A DNA stretch of 53,234 bases from Candidatus Brocadia sp. (GTDB taxonomy: Bacteria > Planctomycetota > Brocadiia > Brocadiales > Brocadiaceae): NCBI GenBank assembly GCA_013360945.1, contig JABWAQ010000011.1, positions 1 to 53,234 of the forward strand. Reading direction: 5' to 3'. The position numbers and the translations under genes are program-made. Shown here one piece after another: positions 9,636-18,297 of the stretch; position 1 is the stretch's first letter, and the number at the start of each line of letters is the position of its first letter. The notes under the pieces are model-generated. The model saw nothing but the letters and a program-made list of their open reading frames with translations, was not told the origin of the DNA and made no database searches.

Positions 9636-10631
9636 CTAACTAAAACTCCATTTAGCCATTTCTATAATATCCGACATTCGTTTTCCGCCTTCCAGTATTA
9701 CAGTAGGCTCAAAACCGCAATGCATCATGCAATCTTCACAGCGTGGATCTGCTCCTTCCTGATACTTCTCCCAATCCGTATTTTTCATATACTCGTCAAA
9801 GGTTTTGTAATGGGTATCCGTTATAAGGTAGCAGGGGCTTTTCCAGCCCAGATAGTTTCGGGTTGGATTCCCCCAAGGTGTGCACTTGAGATGCCTTTCT
9901 CCTTTTAAAAACTTTAAATACAAGGGAGAATTCAGGATCTTGTATTTCTTTGAAATCCCATAAATAAATCCAAATCGTTCCTGTATCTCATTCCGGCAAA
10001 GGAAGACTTCGTTCTCGTTATGTTCAAAACTAAAACCAGGAGAGACTAACATGCCATCCACCCCTAACTCTTCCAAGAAAGAGAACAATTCTTCTATTTC
10101 TGTTTCACTGGTGTTTTTATATATAGTAGTGTTTGTACAGACCCGGAAACCTGCCTGTTTTGCCCTTCGGATAGCGCTCGTTGCCCGTTCAAAGACACCT
10201 TTTCCTGCGATTGCGTCGTGTGTTTCAGCAAGGCCATCAATGTGAACGTTGATGTTAAAATATTTGTTGGGTTTCAGTTTTTTTATCGCGTCTGCCAATA
10301 AAATTCCATTGGTGCACAAATAGATATGCCTTTTTTTGTCCAGGATGCCGTTAATAATTTTATCAATCTCAGGATGCATCAGAGGCTCGCCTCCTGTAAC
10401 AGAGACAACCGGAGCAGGGCATTCATCTACTGCCTGAACACACTCTTCGGCACTTAACATCTCTCGCATCGTATCCCGGTACTCGTGTATGCGGCCGCAA
10501 CCCTCGCAAGCCAGATTGCATAAGTGGGTAACCTCCAACATTAATACCAGGGGAAATCTTTCTTTGGATAAAAACTTGTTTTTAATTAAATATTTCGTCA
10601 GGGAAGAACCTAATGCTAATGATACCCTCAT
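9636..10631 (-). CDS. hpnH: adenosyl-hopene transferase HpnH (radical SAM)
   Basis: Radical SAM enzyme that joins the 5'-deoxyadenosyl group to hopene, the first step of C35 bacteriohopanepolyol synthesis. The cluster-binding CNLACEGC motif, the GGEPL motif and FPLVLMLEVTHLCNLACE context are those of HpnH, as is the C-terminal Cys-containing CEDCMMHCGFEPTV region. I choose the ATG at 10631 (331 residues) because GGAG lies 10 nt upstream and it gives the family N-terminus; a GTG at 10670 would add 13 residues without a ribosome site. It is divergent from hpnG, whose product acts on the HpnH product. Confidence 0.94.
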   Translation of the reverse strand: MRVSLALGSSLTKYLIKNKFLSKERFPLVLMLEVTHLCNLACEGCGRIHEYRDTMREMLSAEECVQAVDECPAPVVSVTGGEPLMHPEIDKIINGILDKKRHIYLCTNGILLADAIKKLKPNKYFNINVHIDGLAETHDAIAGKGVFERATSAIRRAKQAGFRVCTNTTIYKNTSETEIEELFSFLEELGVDGMLVSPGFSFEHNENEVFLCRNEIQERFGFIYGISKKYKILNSPLYLKFLKGERHLKCTPWGNPTRNYLGWKSPCYLITDTHYKTFDEYMKNTDWEKYQEGADPRCEDCMMHCGFEPTVILEGGKRMSDIIEMAKWSFS

Positions 10632-10700
10632 AATAAGCAAAACTCCGTTTTTTAATAAAGAAAAAATCACTATTAATCAGACAAATAACACGTATAAGAT

Positions 10701-10728
10701 GCTATATCAAATTACATAATACTGTCAA
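10701..10728 (-). promoter_or_regulatory. candidate promoter of hpnH
   Basis: On the minus strand TTGACA (10728-10723), a 16-bp spacer and TATAGC (10706-10701) precede hpnH. The -35 box is a perfect consensus match and the -10 box matches 4/6. Confidence 0.5.
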
Positions 10729-10845
10729 GTATTATTTAACGGGTGGTTCCCATTGCAATGGATAGGCATCTATATTTTTTATAATTGTATTGAAAATTTT
10801 AACTAAATTTGATTCCATTTATCCGTTTCTTAAATAGGAAAATCT

Positions 10846-11619
10846 ATGATAGCGGTATTCTTTGCATTAAGCCAGGAAATAGCATCCTTAAAATCACAAG
10901 TAAATATCTTGAAAAAGATCCGGTATGCCCACGCCATATTTTACCAAGCTGAATTTCATGGTTTTCCCATAACCCTTGTTCAGACAGGCATAGGAAAAAA
11001 TGTGTCAGAGGTTATTCACCAGTTATCAAAGTATATCAGGATACAGTTCATGATATCCTCTGGTTTTGCCGGCAGTGTAAACCCTGCGGTTGGTGTTGGT
11101 GATTTAGTTATAGGGAAAAACGTGCTCTGCTCTCCAGGCGATGTCTCGAAAGAGGAGATTCATATTAATTCAACATTACCCTGTGATACTGCGGCTGTAA
11201 AACTCGCCGTTACCCTGAAAGGCACAGATGCTCTTAAATTACATTGTGGTGATATCCTGTCTGTTGATAAAATAATCCGTCAGTCCTCACTTAAGAGACA
11301 CATTGGAAACCAAACTTCCGCCATTGCTGTAGACATGGAATCTTTTGCAATCGCAGAACGGGCCAACGCCATGGGGATTCCTTTTGTCGTGGTGCGAGCA
11401 ATCTCAGACGGCGTTGATGAAGATGTGGAAATCGGAGAAAATATGGTTACCAAAGGGGGAAAGGTCAATATTTCCGCTGCAGCACGGTATCTATTGAATA
11501 AACCACACCACATCCCATATCTGAATCGCCTTCGTAAACAAACCAGATTGGCCACACACGCCCTGTCGTTATTCTTCCCGAATTTTATTACACAAATCTA
11601 CAATTCTTTGTTAATATAA
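10846..11619 (+). CDS. hpnG: adenosylhopane nucleosidase / hopanoid-associated phosphorylase HpnG
   Basis: Member of the purine phosphorylase/MTA-SAH nucleosidase superfamily, 257 residues. In the hopanoid pathway HpnG removes adenine from adenosylhopane to give a ribosyl/phosphoribosyl hopane. The Gly-rich site (SSGFAGSVNP), VDMESFAIAERA (ribose-binding Met-Glu) and VRAISDGVDED (catalytic Asp) are present. Assignment as HpnG rather than a general nucleosidase rests on the adjacent divergent hpnH and shc. AGGA precedes the ATG by about 7 nt. purE follows 21 bp downstream, so they may be cotranscribed. Confidence 0.87.
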   Translation: MIAVFFALSQEIASLKSQVNILKKIRYAHAIFYQAEFHGFPITLVQTGIGKNVSEVIHQLSKYIRIQFMISSGFAGSVNPAVGVGDLVIGKNVLCSPGDVSKEEIHINSTLPCDTAAVKLAVTLKGTDALKLHCGDILSVDKIIRQSSLKRHIGNQTSAIAVDMESFAIAERANAMGIPFVVVRAISDGVDEDVEIGENMVTKGGKVNISAAARYLLNKPHHIPYLNRLRKQTRLATHALSLFFPNFITQIYNSLLI

Positions 11620-11640
11620 AAATCATTCAGAGGGTGAGTT

Positions 11641-12147
11641 ATGGTAAACAAAAAGATAGGCATTGTTATGGGTAGTGATTCTGACCTCACGATAATGAAG
11701 GAGGCCGTGAATATACTGAAGGAATTTGAAGTGGATTTCGATGTAAATATCATTTCAGCCCATCGCTCACCGGAAAGAACTCACACGTATGCGATAGAAG
11801 CTGAGAAGAAGTATGATGTGATTATTGCTGGAGCTGGGGGGGCAGCACATCTGGCTGGAGTTATAGCGAGTTTAACCCCCATTCCGGTAATCGGCGTACC
11901 TATGCCGACCTCCGGGTTAGGAGGATTGGATTCACTGCTCTCCATGGTACAAATGCCCTCCGGTATTCCTGTACCTACGATGGGTATCGGAAAGTCAGGG
12001 GCTATCAATGCCGCAATATTAGGAGTTCAGATAGTAAGTCTTTCAGATCCAAAATTGAGGCAAAAAATGCTTCTGTATAAAAGAAAGCTGGCAGACGTGG
12101 TTGCAAAAAAGGATAAAGAAGCAAGAACAGAGCTTGGATTGTCGTAA
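11641..12147 (+). CDS. purE: N5-carboxyaminoimidazole ribonucleotide mutase PurE
   Basis: PurE class I mutase, 168 residues, which interconverts N5-CAIR and CAIR in purine synthesis. The substrate-binding GSDSDL near the N-terminus, ISAHRSPERT with its catalytic His, and AGAGGAAHLAGV are clear. A strong GAGGGTGAG precedes the ATG. purK is not adjacent. It sits between hpnG and mtnA on the same strand. Confidence 0.96.
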   Translation: MVNKKIGIVMGSDSDLTIMKEAVNILKEFEVDFDVNIISAHRSPERTHTYAIEAEKKYDVIIAGAGGAAHLAGVIASLTPIPVIGVPMPTSGLGGLDSLLSMVQMPSGIPVPTMGIGKSGAINAAILGVQIVSLSDPKLRQKMLLYKRKLADVVAKKDKEARTELGLS

Positions 12148-12203
12148 CAGAAAGACAAGCCACAAGAATTCAAAGAAAATCGTCAATACACAAGGGAGAA
12201 CAA

Positions 12204-13262
12204 ATGCCATTACCAACCATCGAATGGGAAGGGGATGTTAACGGCCGTATCAGGCTGATCGACCAAACCTTATTGCCTACGGAATTAAAATTTGTTTATT
12301 GTGATGATATAAAAAGTATCTGGCATGCAATTAAGACACTCATGGTGAGAGGTGCGCCGGCAATTGGCATTGCAGCCGCCATGGGCGTAGTCCTGGGTAT
12401 TAAAGACATCCACGAAAAGAATACGGACGCTTTCTTGGAGGAACTCAAACAGGTAGCATCCTACTTGCGTACCGCCCGTCCAACTGCAGTCAATCTCTTT
12501 TGGGGAATTGACCGCATGGAACGAGTTGCGCAGGCAAACAAGAATAAACCCGTCCAGGAGATAAAAGAAGTACTCCTCCGCGAGGCGATCAGAATACACA
12601 ATGAAGATAAGGTCGTTTGCAGGCAGATTGGGGAAAACGGAGTCGGTCTTATCAAAGACGGAAACGGTATTTTAACCCATTGCAATGCCGGAGGTTTAGC
12701 CACGGCTGATTATGGGACTGCGTTAGCCGTTCTCTTTAAGGCTAAAGAACAAGGAATGCATATTAAGGTGTACGCCGATGAAACTCGCCCTCTCCTGCAA
12801 GGTGCAAGACTGACGGCATGGGAACTCATGCATGCCGGAATTGATGTTACCCTGATATGTGACAGCATGGCTGCACATGTAATGAAACAGGGGAAGGTAC
12901 AATGTGTGATTGTGGGTGCTGATAGGATCGCCGCCAATGGTGATACTGCCAATAAAATTGGTACGTATGGAGTCTCTATTCTGGCAAAAGATCACGGAAT
13001 TCCCTTTTACATCGCAGCGCCCGTTTCAACGTTTGATTTAAGTATAAAATCGGGGGACGATATCCCCATTGAAGAACGTTCTCCAGAGGAGATAACTAAC
13101 GGATTCGGCAAAAGAACTGCTCCCGAAGGGATCAAGATCTTTAACCCCGCCTTTGACGTTACCCCGGCAAAAAATATTACCGCTATTATTACCGAAAAGG
13201 GTGTCATTACGAAACCTTTTACTGAAAATATACAACGTCTCCTGGGAACATCTATTTCATGA
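12204..13262 (+). CDS. mtnA: methylthioribose-1-phosphate isomerase MtnA
   Basis: MtnA, 352 residues, which converts 5-methylthioribose-1-phosphate to methylthioribulose-1-phosphate in methionine salvage; it belongs to the eIF2B alpha/beta/delta-like fold. Diagnostic features are VRGAPAIGIAAAMG, the catalytic Cys in HCNAGGLATADYGTAL and the catalytic Asp in VGADRIAANGDTANKIGTY. GGGAGAA precedes the ATG. No other methionine-salvage gene is in the window, so it may act with hpnG-type nucleosidase activity elsewhere in adenosine salvage; that link is speculation. Confidence 0.95.
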   Translation: MPLPTIEWEGDVNGRIRLIDQTLLPTELKFVYCDDIKSIWHAIKTLMVRGAPAIGIAAAMGVVLGIKDIHEKNTDAFLEELKQVASYLRTARPTAVNLFWGIDRMERVAQANKNKPVQEIKEVLLREAIRIHNEDKVVCRQIGENGVGLIKDGNGILTHCNAGGLATADYGTALAVLFKAKEQGMHIKVYADETRPLLQGARLTAWELMHAGIDVTLICDSMAAHVMKQGKVQCVIVGADRIAANGDTANKIGTYGVSILAKDHGIPFYIAAPVSTFDLSIKSGDDIPIEERSPEEITNGFGKRTAPEGIKIFNPAFDVTPAKNITAIITEKGVITKPFTENIQRLLGTSIS

Positions 13263-13298
13263 ATCAAAATACTGTTTTTTCGAATGTGAGGTAGAAAG

Positions 13299-13685
13299 TT
13301 GAACAACGAAAAAGTAAATAAAAAATCAAGAACACACATGCAAAAATACAAATCAAAAGGCTATATACTCCCTATATTATGGAGTAGTGTTTTCCCACTC
13401 ATACTTCTCAGTTGTGGTAGTGATCGAATTAATATCGAATTTAAGACATCAAAAGAAATTTACGTTGACGACTCAAAGACAGACCCGGACAAGTTAAACA
13501 AAGAGCTTGAATATGACATAAGAGCAGCAGAGAAAAAACGCTTACAGAAACAACGTGAGACGGAAGCAGCGGCTAAAGCAGAAGCAGAACGAAAGGCCAA
13601 AGCTGCCCAGGATGAACAGGAACGGATGACCGGAGGAGAAACAACGCAATTGCCTGAAACGGAACAGCAGGCGCCACAACAATAA
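13299..13685 (+). CDS. hypothetical lipoprotein with Lys/Glu/Ala-rich tail
   Basis: Protein of 128 residues with a basic N-terminus, a hydrophobic segment and a lipobox-like LILLSC, so it is probably an exported lipoprotein anchored by that Cys. The mature part is hydrophilic and, from about residue 75, is a charged helix rich in Ala, Glu, Lys and Gln, likely a coiled coil. The TTG at 13299 has GAGGT 7 nt upstream; an internal ATG at 13338 would give a more ordinary signal-peptide length. It is first of a three-gene set with the TPR-like and VWA genes, so a role with them is inferred; no family is recognised. Confidence 0.65.
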   Translation: MNNEKVNKKSRTHMQKYKSKGYILPILWSSVFPLILLSCGSDRINIEFKTSKEIYVDDSKTDPDKLNKELEYDIRAAEKKRLQKQRETEAAAKAEAERKAKAAQDEQERMTGGETTQLPETEQQAPQQ

Positions 13686-13792
13686 AACCAAAGCCTGACC
13701 CGAACAAGTCCGGTGAGTAAAAGGGAAACTGAAAAATGCAAATTACAAATATGATGTATTGTTCACTGCTAAGGATTTAAAGGAGAATATTT

Positions 13793-14377
13793 ATGTTGGG
13801 AAGAAATCTTATAAAGTTATTCCTTCTGGCCATTGCATGCCTTCTGATATTGTACGGCTATGGATACTATAAAAAATACCATACGATAGCGATGCTTGAC
13901 AGGAAGATTAAGATGGGAAAATACAAAGACGCCCTCGCCTCTCTCCAGGAACTGCAAAATTCCCTGCCAATCCGCATCCTTGAAAAATTAGGAAAAGAAG
14001 ATCCTCTCATTGCTTACAACAAAGGGGTATTGTATACCTTCATGGAGAATAAAAAGAAGGCGGGCGCTGAGTATCGAAAAGCTATGGAAACAAGCAACCC
14101 GGTATTAAAAGCAAGGGCAATTTATAACAATGCGAATATTATCGCAACTGATATGGATTTTTCCACAGCAGCTATGCAATATGCTGAGGCATTAAAGATC
14201 GATGCCAGCGATTTTCAGGCAAAGAAAAATCTGGAAAGGATGAGATTGGGTGAACAACAGTTTAATACCATGTTTAGCCCGGAACAACAAGAACGGGAAG
14301 ACAGGATTGAAGCCTTAAAACTCATTCCCTGGGGCACGAGATACAAGTATAGCGGGGAGCAAAAGATACGATGGTAA
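13793..14377 (+). CDS. membrane-anchored TPR-like protein
   Basis: Protein of 194 residues with one N-terminal transmembrane helix (about residues 5-24) and then helix-turn-helix repeats resembling tetratricopeptide units: KYKDALASLQELQN, PLIAYNKGVLYTFMENKKKAGAEYRKAME and ALKIDASDFQAKKNLE. AAAGGAGAAT precedes the ATG. Its position just before a Bat-type VWA gene matches Bat operons, in which a TPR protein accompanies the VWA proteins. A scaffold role in that complex is inferred. Confidence 0.75.
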   Translation: MLGRNLIKLFLLAIACLLILYGYGYYKKYHTIAMLDRKIKMGKYKDALASLQELQNSLPIRILEKLGKEDPLIAYNKGVLYTFMENKKKAGAEYRKAMETSNPVLKARAIYNNANIIATDMDFSTAAMQYAEALKIDASDFQAKKNLERMRLGEQQFNTMFSPEQQEREDRIEALKLIPWGTRYKYSGEQKIRW

Positions 14378-14549
14378 TTTCTTGCCAATGGAACAAAACC
14401 GGTTGACAAGAACCAGATATTCTGGGTAAGCCTAAGCCAAAGAAGCCATAGAGTGTTAAATTCCAAATCACAAATTCCAAGTCTAAAATAAATCGCAATG
14501 TCCGATGACCCGAACCATTCTGTTTAAAAAATAAGAAATAAAGGCCAAC

Positions 14550-15560
14550 ATGTTATTTTTTACCTACGAAGATTATGGAGTTATTGTTTATGCCATCTCC
14601 GGTCTGATCTTTATCTTGTATGTATTTCTTTACCAGCGAAAATTGGCGTGGTTAAGGGCCTTCGGTCAAAGAAGTTTAATCAATAGATTCAGTAAAATTC
14701 CGAAAATTTACAGAAACCTCCTGAAAGGCACGTGTATGAGTGCGGCCTTTTGCACGTTAGGGATGGTAGTATTACAACCAAAATGGCAAACAACACAGGA
14801 TCATTATGAAAAAGAAGGGTTGGAGATCGTCTTTGTCCTTGACGTCTCGATCAGCATGCTGGCAGAAGACGTAAAACCCAACCGGTTACAACGCGCAAAG
14901 ATAGAGATATCCCGTCTTGTGCAAGAATTAGAAGAAGACCGTGTCGGCTTAGTAGTATTTGCTGCCCGTGCATTTTCACTTTTGCCATATCCCACGAATG
15001 ATTACGAAAGGGTCTTCCTGCGCATATTGAATATGATCAATGAAAATTACGTGCGGTTTGTGCCTTACGGGACAAATATTGGCAACGCATTTATCCTGGC
15101 TATGAACACGTTTAGTAAAGAAAATACAAAAAAGATAATGATACTCCTCACCGATGGCGAAGAACAAATCATTACTCGAAGCCAGGTTGCGGAGGCCGTA
15201 AAACTATTGTTAGAGAGAAAGGATATTGCTATTTACGTAGTCGGCATTGGAGACCCCAAAAAAGCATCGCCCATACCAAAAAGAGACAAAGAAGGGAACG
15301 TGACCGGTTACGAGATTACGGAAGATGGAGAAACCATTTACACCAAACCCAACCCAGCATTTTTGCGGGAGATTACGGAAATGGTCGGTGGGACATATCA
15401 GCATGATGCCACAGGTGATGAACTCAAACATATTTTTGAGCAAGTTGTTGAGAAGCACAAAAATATTGTGGGAGTTAAAAAGAAAAATACCGTTAAAGAC
15501 GTTTCCCAATATTTTCTCGGTGGTGCATTATCACTGTTTGCATTGTATTTTATGCTATAA
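14550..15560 (+). CDS. VWA domain membrane protein (BatA/BatB-like)
   Basis: Membrane-anchored von Willebrand factor A protein, 336 residues. Two hydrophobic segments (about residues 10-27 and 50-68) precede the VWA domain, and a last one closes the C-terminus. The metal-ion adhesion site is intact: DVSISM, a Thr in YGTNIGNAF and LLTDGEE. This is the architecture of Bat (Bacteroides aerotolerance) proteins, usually encoded near a MoxR ATPase; no moxR is visible here. AAGG precedes the ATG. The exact function of Bat proteins is unsettled. Confidence 0.85.
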   Translation: MLFFTYEDYGVIVYAISGLIFILYVFLYQRKLAWLRAFGQRSLINRFSKIPKIYRNLLKGTCMSAAFCTLGMVVLQPKWQTTQDHYEKEGLEIVFVLDVSISMLAEDVKPNRLQRAKIEISRLVQELEEDRVGLVVFAARAFSLLPYPTNDYERVFLRILNMINENYVRFVPYGTNIGNAFILAMNTFSKENTKKIMILLTDGEEQIITRSQVAEAVKLLLERKDIAIYVVGIGDPKKASPIPKRDKEGNVTGYEITEDGETIYTKPNPAFLREITEMVGGTYQHDATGDELKHIFEQVVEKHKNIVGVKKKNTVKDVSQYFLGGALSLFALYFML

Positions 15561-15576
15561 GCTGCTAAAAAATCAA

Positions 15577-15646
15577 AGACGGATTGATGACCATTAAGGT
15601 AGAAAAGGGAGGAGTTCTACTGCCTCAATGAACCATCAATCCGTCT
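15577..15646. other. long near-perfect hairpin downstream of the VWA gene
   Basis: A 13-bp perfect inverted repeat (AGACGGATTGATG at 15577-15589, CATCAATCCGTCT at 15634-15646) encloses further pairing: CATT/AATG and AGG/CCT, then TAGAA (15600-15604) with TTCTA (15615-15619), and a 10-nt purine loop. It starts 16 bp after the VWA stop. No T-run follows, so it may be a 3' stabiliser, a Rho-independent terminator lacking its tail, or a mobile repeat. The remainder of 15561-15878 shows no gene. Confidence 0.6.
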
Positions 15647-15878
15647 CGATGTATTTAACTACGGAATCACAACATTTTGTTCACTCATAGTGATTGTGGG
15701 TGAAAGTATGCTGAATAGTTACCTTACAGAGGTCAAATGATTAAAGGTCGCTTCATGGAAAGATTTATTGGCTATATGATAACTCAATTTAGCCGAAAAT
15801 ATTATCGGCAAACCAGCAAATCAAATTAATATAAAAAATTCAGTAAAACTGAGCATTATAAATTTTTAGACTACAGAC

Positions 15879-16559
15879 ATGATGAATCAATTTATTCGCC
15901 TGAAAGCGTTTTTTTTCTTTGCAGCAATATTACTCTTGTGTGTTAGCGCCTATGCTAAAGAAGACATAAAACGCGAACGGCCGGGCAAGCTTTTTAGCCC
16001 TTCAAAAATACCATTACTTGAAGACCCTGGAAGGGATACATGGCAGAAACCCGCTGAAATATTGAACGCCTTGGAGATTGGAAAAGGACAGACCATTGCT
16101 GATATTGGTGCAGCCTCTGGATATCTTACTGTAAAATTATCCGAAGGTGCAGGAGAAACAGGGATTATTTATGCAGTTGATATACAGCCTGAGATGTTGA
16201 ATTATATACGCACGCGGCTGGATGATAAAGGATTGAAAAATGTGATCCCTGTGTTGAGCACTATGGACGATCCCAAACTGCCACCTGGAAGCCTGGATAT
16301 TGCCATCCTGCTGAGTACCTATCATGAAATATCACAGCCCGTTGATTTTGTCAGGAAGCTGAAGCAGGCTTTAAAACCCCATGGGAAACTGGCTATTCTG
16401 GAATTTAGCGACGAGAGTCCCATTGGGCCTCCCTTAAAATTTCGTCTCCCTGAGGATGTCGTGATAAACGAACTACTGCAGGCAGGTTTTGCCTTATCTC
16501 AGAGACATACCTTCCTTCTCCCGTATCAATACTTTTTGGTCTTTACTCCATCTCATTGA
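15879..16559 (+). CDS. exported class I SAM-dependent methyltransferase-fold protein
   Basis: Protein of 226 residues with a clear signal peptide (hydrophobic FFFFAAILLLCVS, cleavage near AYA/KE). A Rossmann methyltransferase fold follows: motif I IADIGAASGYLTVKL, the acidic VDIQPEM at the end of beta 2, and LDIAILLSTYHEI as motif IV/post-I. The fold predicts SAM binding, but the protein is predicted to be outside the cytoplasm where SAM is not expected. It may use another ligand, be secreted already loaded, or the start may be internal. The next lipoprotein gene begins 17 bp after its stop. Confidence 0.8.
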   Translation: MMNQFIRLKAFFFFAAILLLCVSAYAKEDIKRERPGKLFSPSKIPLLEDPGRDTWQKPAEILNALEIGKGQTIADIGAASGYLTVKLSEGAGETGIIYAVDIQPEMLNYIRTRLDDKGLKNVIPVLSTMDDPKLPPGSLDIAILLSTYHEISQPVDFVRKLKQALKPHGKLAILEFSDESPIGPPLKFRLPEDVVINELLQAGFALSQRHTFLLPYQYFLVFTPSH

Positions 16560-16576
16560 ATAGGAGGAAAAATACC

Positions 16577-16957
16577 ATGAACATTTCTCATCAAAAGAAT
16601 GTGTTTTTTTATTTCATGTTGTTTGGTTTGTTTCTCTTGAGTTCTTGTGCGCAAACTCCGCCCTATGAGCAAGAAATAAATATCATGGTAAGTCCCCATA
16701 AGCTGAGTGTCAATTCAGGCTCAGAAGACAAGGTATTCGTTAAGTTATTGGATAAACAAGGCGGGCCGCTCTTTGGCGTGAAGGTCACGGCAACAAGCGC
16801 CGCACCAACGGTAGCTACTGTTACACCGGAGGCGCTGACCGATCCGGTTGGCAAGGCAATATTTCTCGTCCATGGCATTTCCGCGGGATCCACCCAAATC
16901 GTCTTTTCCGCCATGGGACAAAAGGCCACAATGGAAGTTGTTTTTATAGGGCATTAA
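16577..16957 (+). CDS. small lipoprotein with Ig-like (Big) domain
   Basis: Lipoprotein of 126 residues: signal helix and lipobox LLSSC, then one beta-sandwich domain of the bacterial Ig-like/invasin type, recognisable from VNSGSEDKVFVKLLDKQGGPLFGVKVTATS and the terminal GSTQIVFSAMGQKATMEVVF. The ATG at 16577 is chosen because AGGAGG lies 8 nt upstream. It is coupled to the exported methyltransferase-fold gene and converges with the cation transporter gene 9 bp beyond its stop. Function unknown; probably a surface or periplasmic structural domain. Confidence 0.8.
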   Translation: MNISHQKNVFFYFMLFGLFLLSSCAQTPPYEQEINIMVSPHKLSVNSGSEDKVFVKLLDKQGGPLFGVKVTATSAAPTVATVTPEALTDPVGKAIFLVHGISAGSTQIVFSAMGQKATMEVVFIGH

Positions 16958-16966
16958 CCGTGAAAA

Positions 16967-17965
16967 TTATTTATGATTGTGGTCGTCGCATGCGTTATTG
17001 ATTTTGCACTCGCATCCAAACTGAATTACCGTATGCCCAATCTTAAATTTTTGACTCAGGATACGGTTGATTTCTTTGGAAAGTCTGGTAGTGTCGCTAA
17101 TCAGCATGTCCTTTGTATCAATATGACCACTCATAGAATACATGCCGGAAGTTATTGTCCAGATATGAATGTCGTGTGCATTATCAACTCCCGGAATCTG
17201 TTTGAGGCTGCCAATAACTTCATCAATATTGATTCCCTCCGGCGTCGCTTCCAGGAGAACGTCAACAGACTCCATTACCAATTTATAAGACCAGATCAGA
17301 ATGAGTACGCAGAGCATGACGCTGATGATGGGATCGACGATAAACCAGTTGGTATAATAAATAATAGCAGCTCCAATTATGACGCCTACCGAGGAAAGGG
17401 TATCTCCCAGCATATGCAGAAATGCCGCCCTGACATTCAGGCTATGTTCATGCCCATGACCGCCTCCTTTCAGGATATAGGCACAGGCTACATTGGCAAT
17501 CAAACCCACTAATGCCACGACGAACATCTTGCCGCTGGAGATGACTTCAGGATGCATAAAACGCTGGTATGCCTCGTAAAATATCCACAGGGTAATAACA
17601 AAAAGGGTTATGCCATTAAATAAGGCAGCCAATATCTCAAGCCGGTAAAAACCATAAGTCTTTTTTTCAGTAGGGGGTTTTGCGGCAAAGAATAACGCAA
17701 ACAGACTCACCAGCAATGCGAACAGGTGGGTGAGCATGTGACCTGCGTCGCTAATCAAGGCAAGGCTATTGGTGATAATTCCCCCAATTACCTCTACGAT
17801 AAAGACACCCCCGGTAATAGCACTCGTAATGATCAGTCTCTTCCGTTCGTGAGACCTGTACTCATGCTTATGACCATGTTCATCTTCGAGATGATAATAA
17901 TCTAAACTATGGATGTGTTCGATGGTATGTCTCCTGCTCAATAAAGAATCGTTTAAAAAAATCAA
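16967..17965 (-). CDS. cation diffusion facilitator transporter (CzcD/ZitB type)
   Basis: CDF-family heavy-metal/proton antiporter, 332 residues, probably exporting zinc, cobalt or cadmium from the cytoplasm. It has a His-rich cytoplasmic N-terminus and six transmembrane helices. TM2 carries NSLALISDAGHMLTH and TM5 carries AAFLHMLGDTLSSVGV, which supply the transport-site Asp/His residues. A second His patch (GGGHGHEHS) lies in the loop between TM4 and TM5, and the C-terminal dimerisation domain contains VDNAHDIHIWTITSG. Metal specificity cannot be fixed from the motif alone. Confidence 0.93.
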   Translation of the reverse strand: MIFLNDSLLSRRHTIEHIHSLDYYHLEDEHGHKHEYRSHERKRLIITSAITGGVFIVEVIGGIITNSLALISDAGHMLTHLFALLVSLFALFFAAKPPTEKKTYGFYRLEILAALFNGITLFVITLWIFYEAYQRFMHPEVISSGKMFVVALVGLIANVACAYILKGGGHGHEHSLNVRAAFLHMLGDTLSSVGVIIGAAIIYYTNWFIVDPIISVMLCVLILIWSYKLVMESVDVLLEATPEGINIDEVIGSLKQIPGVDNAHDIHIWTITSGMYSMSGHIDTKDMLISDTTRLSKEINRILSQKFKIGHTVIQFGCECKINNACDDHNHK

Positions 17966-18122
17966 TACGCTCTTAAATTATAAATTTCTCAGCAGTCGAA
18001 AACAAACTTTTTTTATTACCGTGTTTTATATAAAGGCTTTTTATTTTGTAGAAAATTTATCCAAATAAGTTTAAAATACTAAAGAATTAATTCGCGTGCA
18101 ACATAGGTTAACCATTTCGATG

Positions 18123-18147
18123 TTTCGGTGTACCCCCCACACCGAAA
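18123..18147. other. perfect hairpin with C-rich loop in the divergent spacer
   Basis: TTTCGGTGT (18123-18131) and ACACCGAAA (18139-18147) form a 9-bp perfect inverted repeat around an ACCCCCC loop. It lies in the 332-bp spacer 17966-18297 between the divergent cation transporter and sensor genes. It could be an operator or a leader hairpin. No other feature is clear there. Confidence 0.45.
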
Positions 18148-18297
18148 ACCATATTATGATTTATGCTGCTTTGTTTTGGCGAAAGAACTTGCCACACATC
18201 TAAAATATTTTCATGATTTATGGTGCCGATACTGCGGCATGATAACTACGGCTAAGTTTTGACGATATAAGAGCGCAATCGTTAGGAGTCATGCAAG

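Noticed and set aside
14455..14500. AAATTCCAAATC-type simple repeats, also near 4060 and 24100
   Set aside because: Recurrent wording is visible but boundaries and pairing are too vague for a repeat call; only the clear inverted repeat at 34599-34656 is listed.
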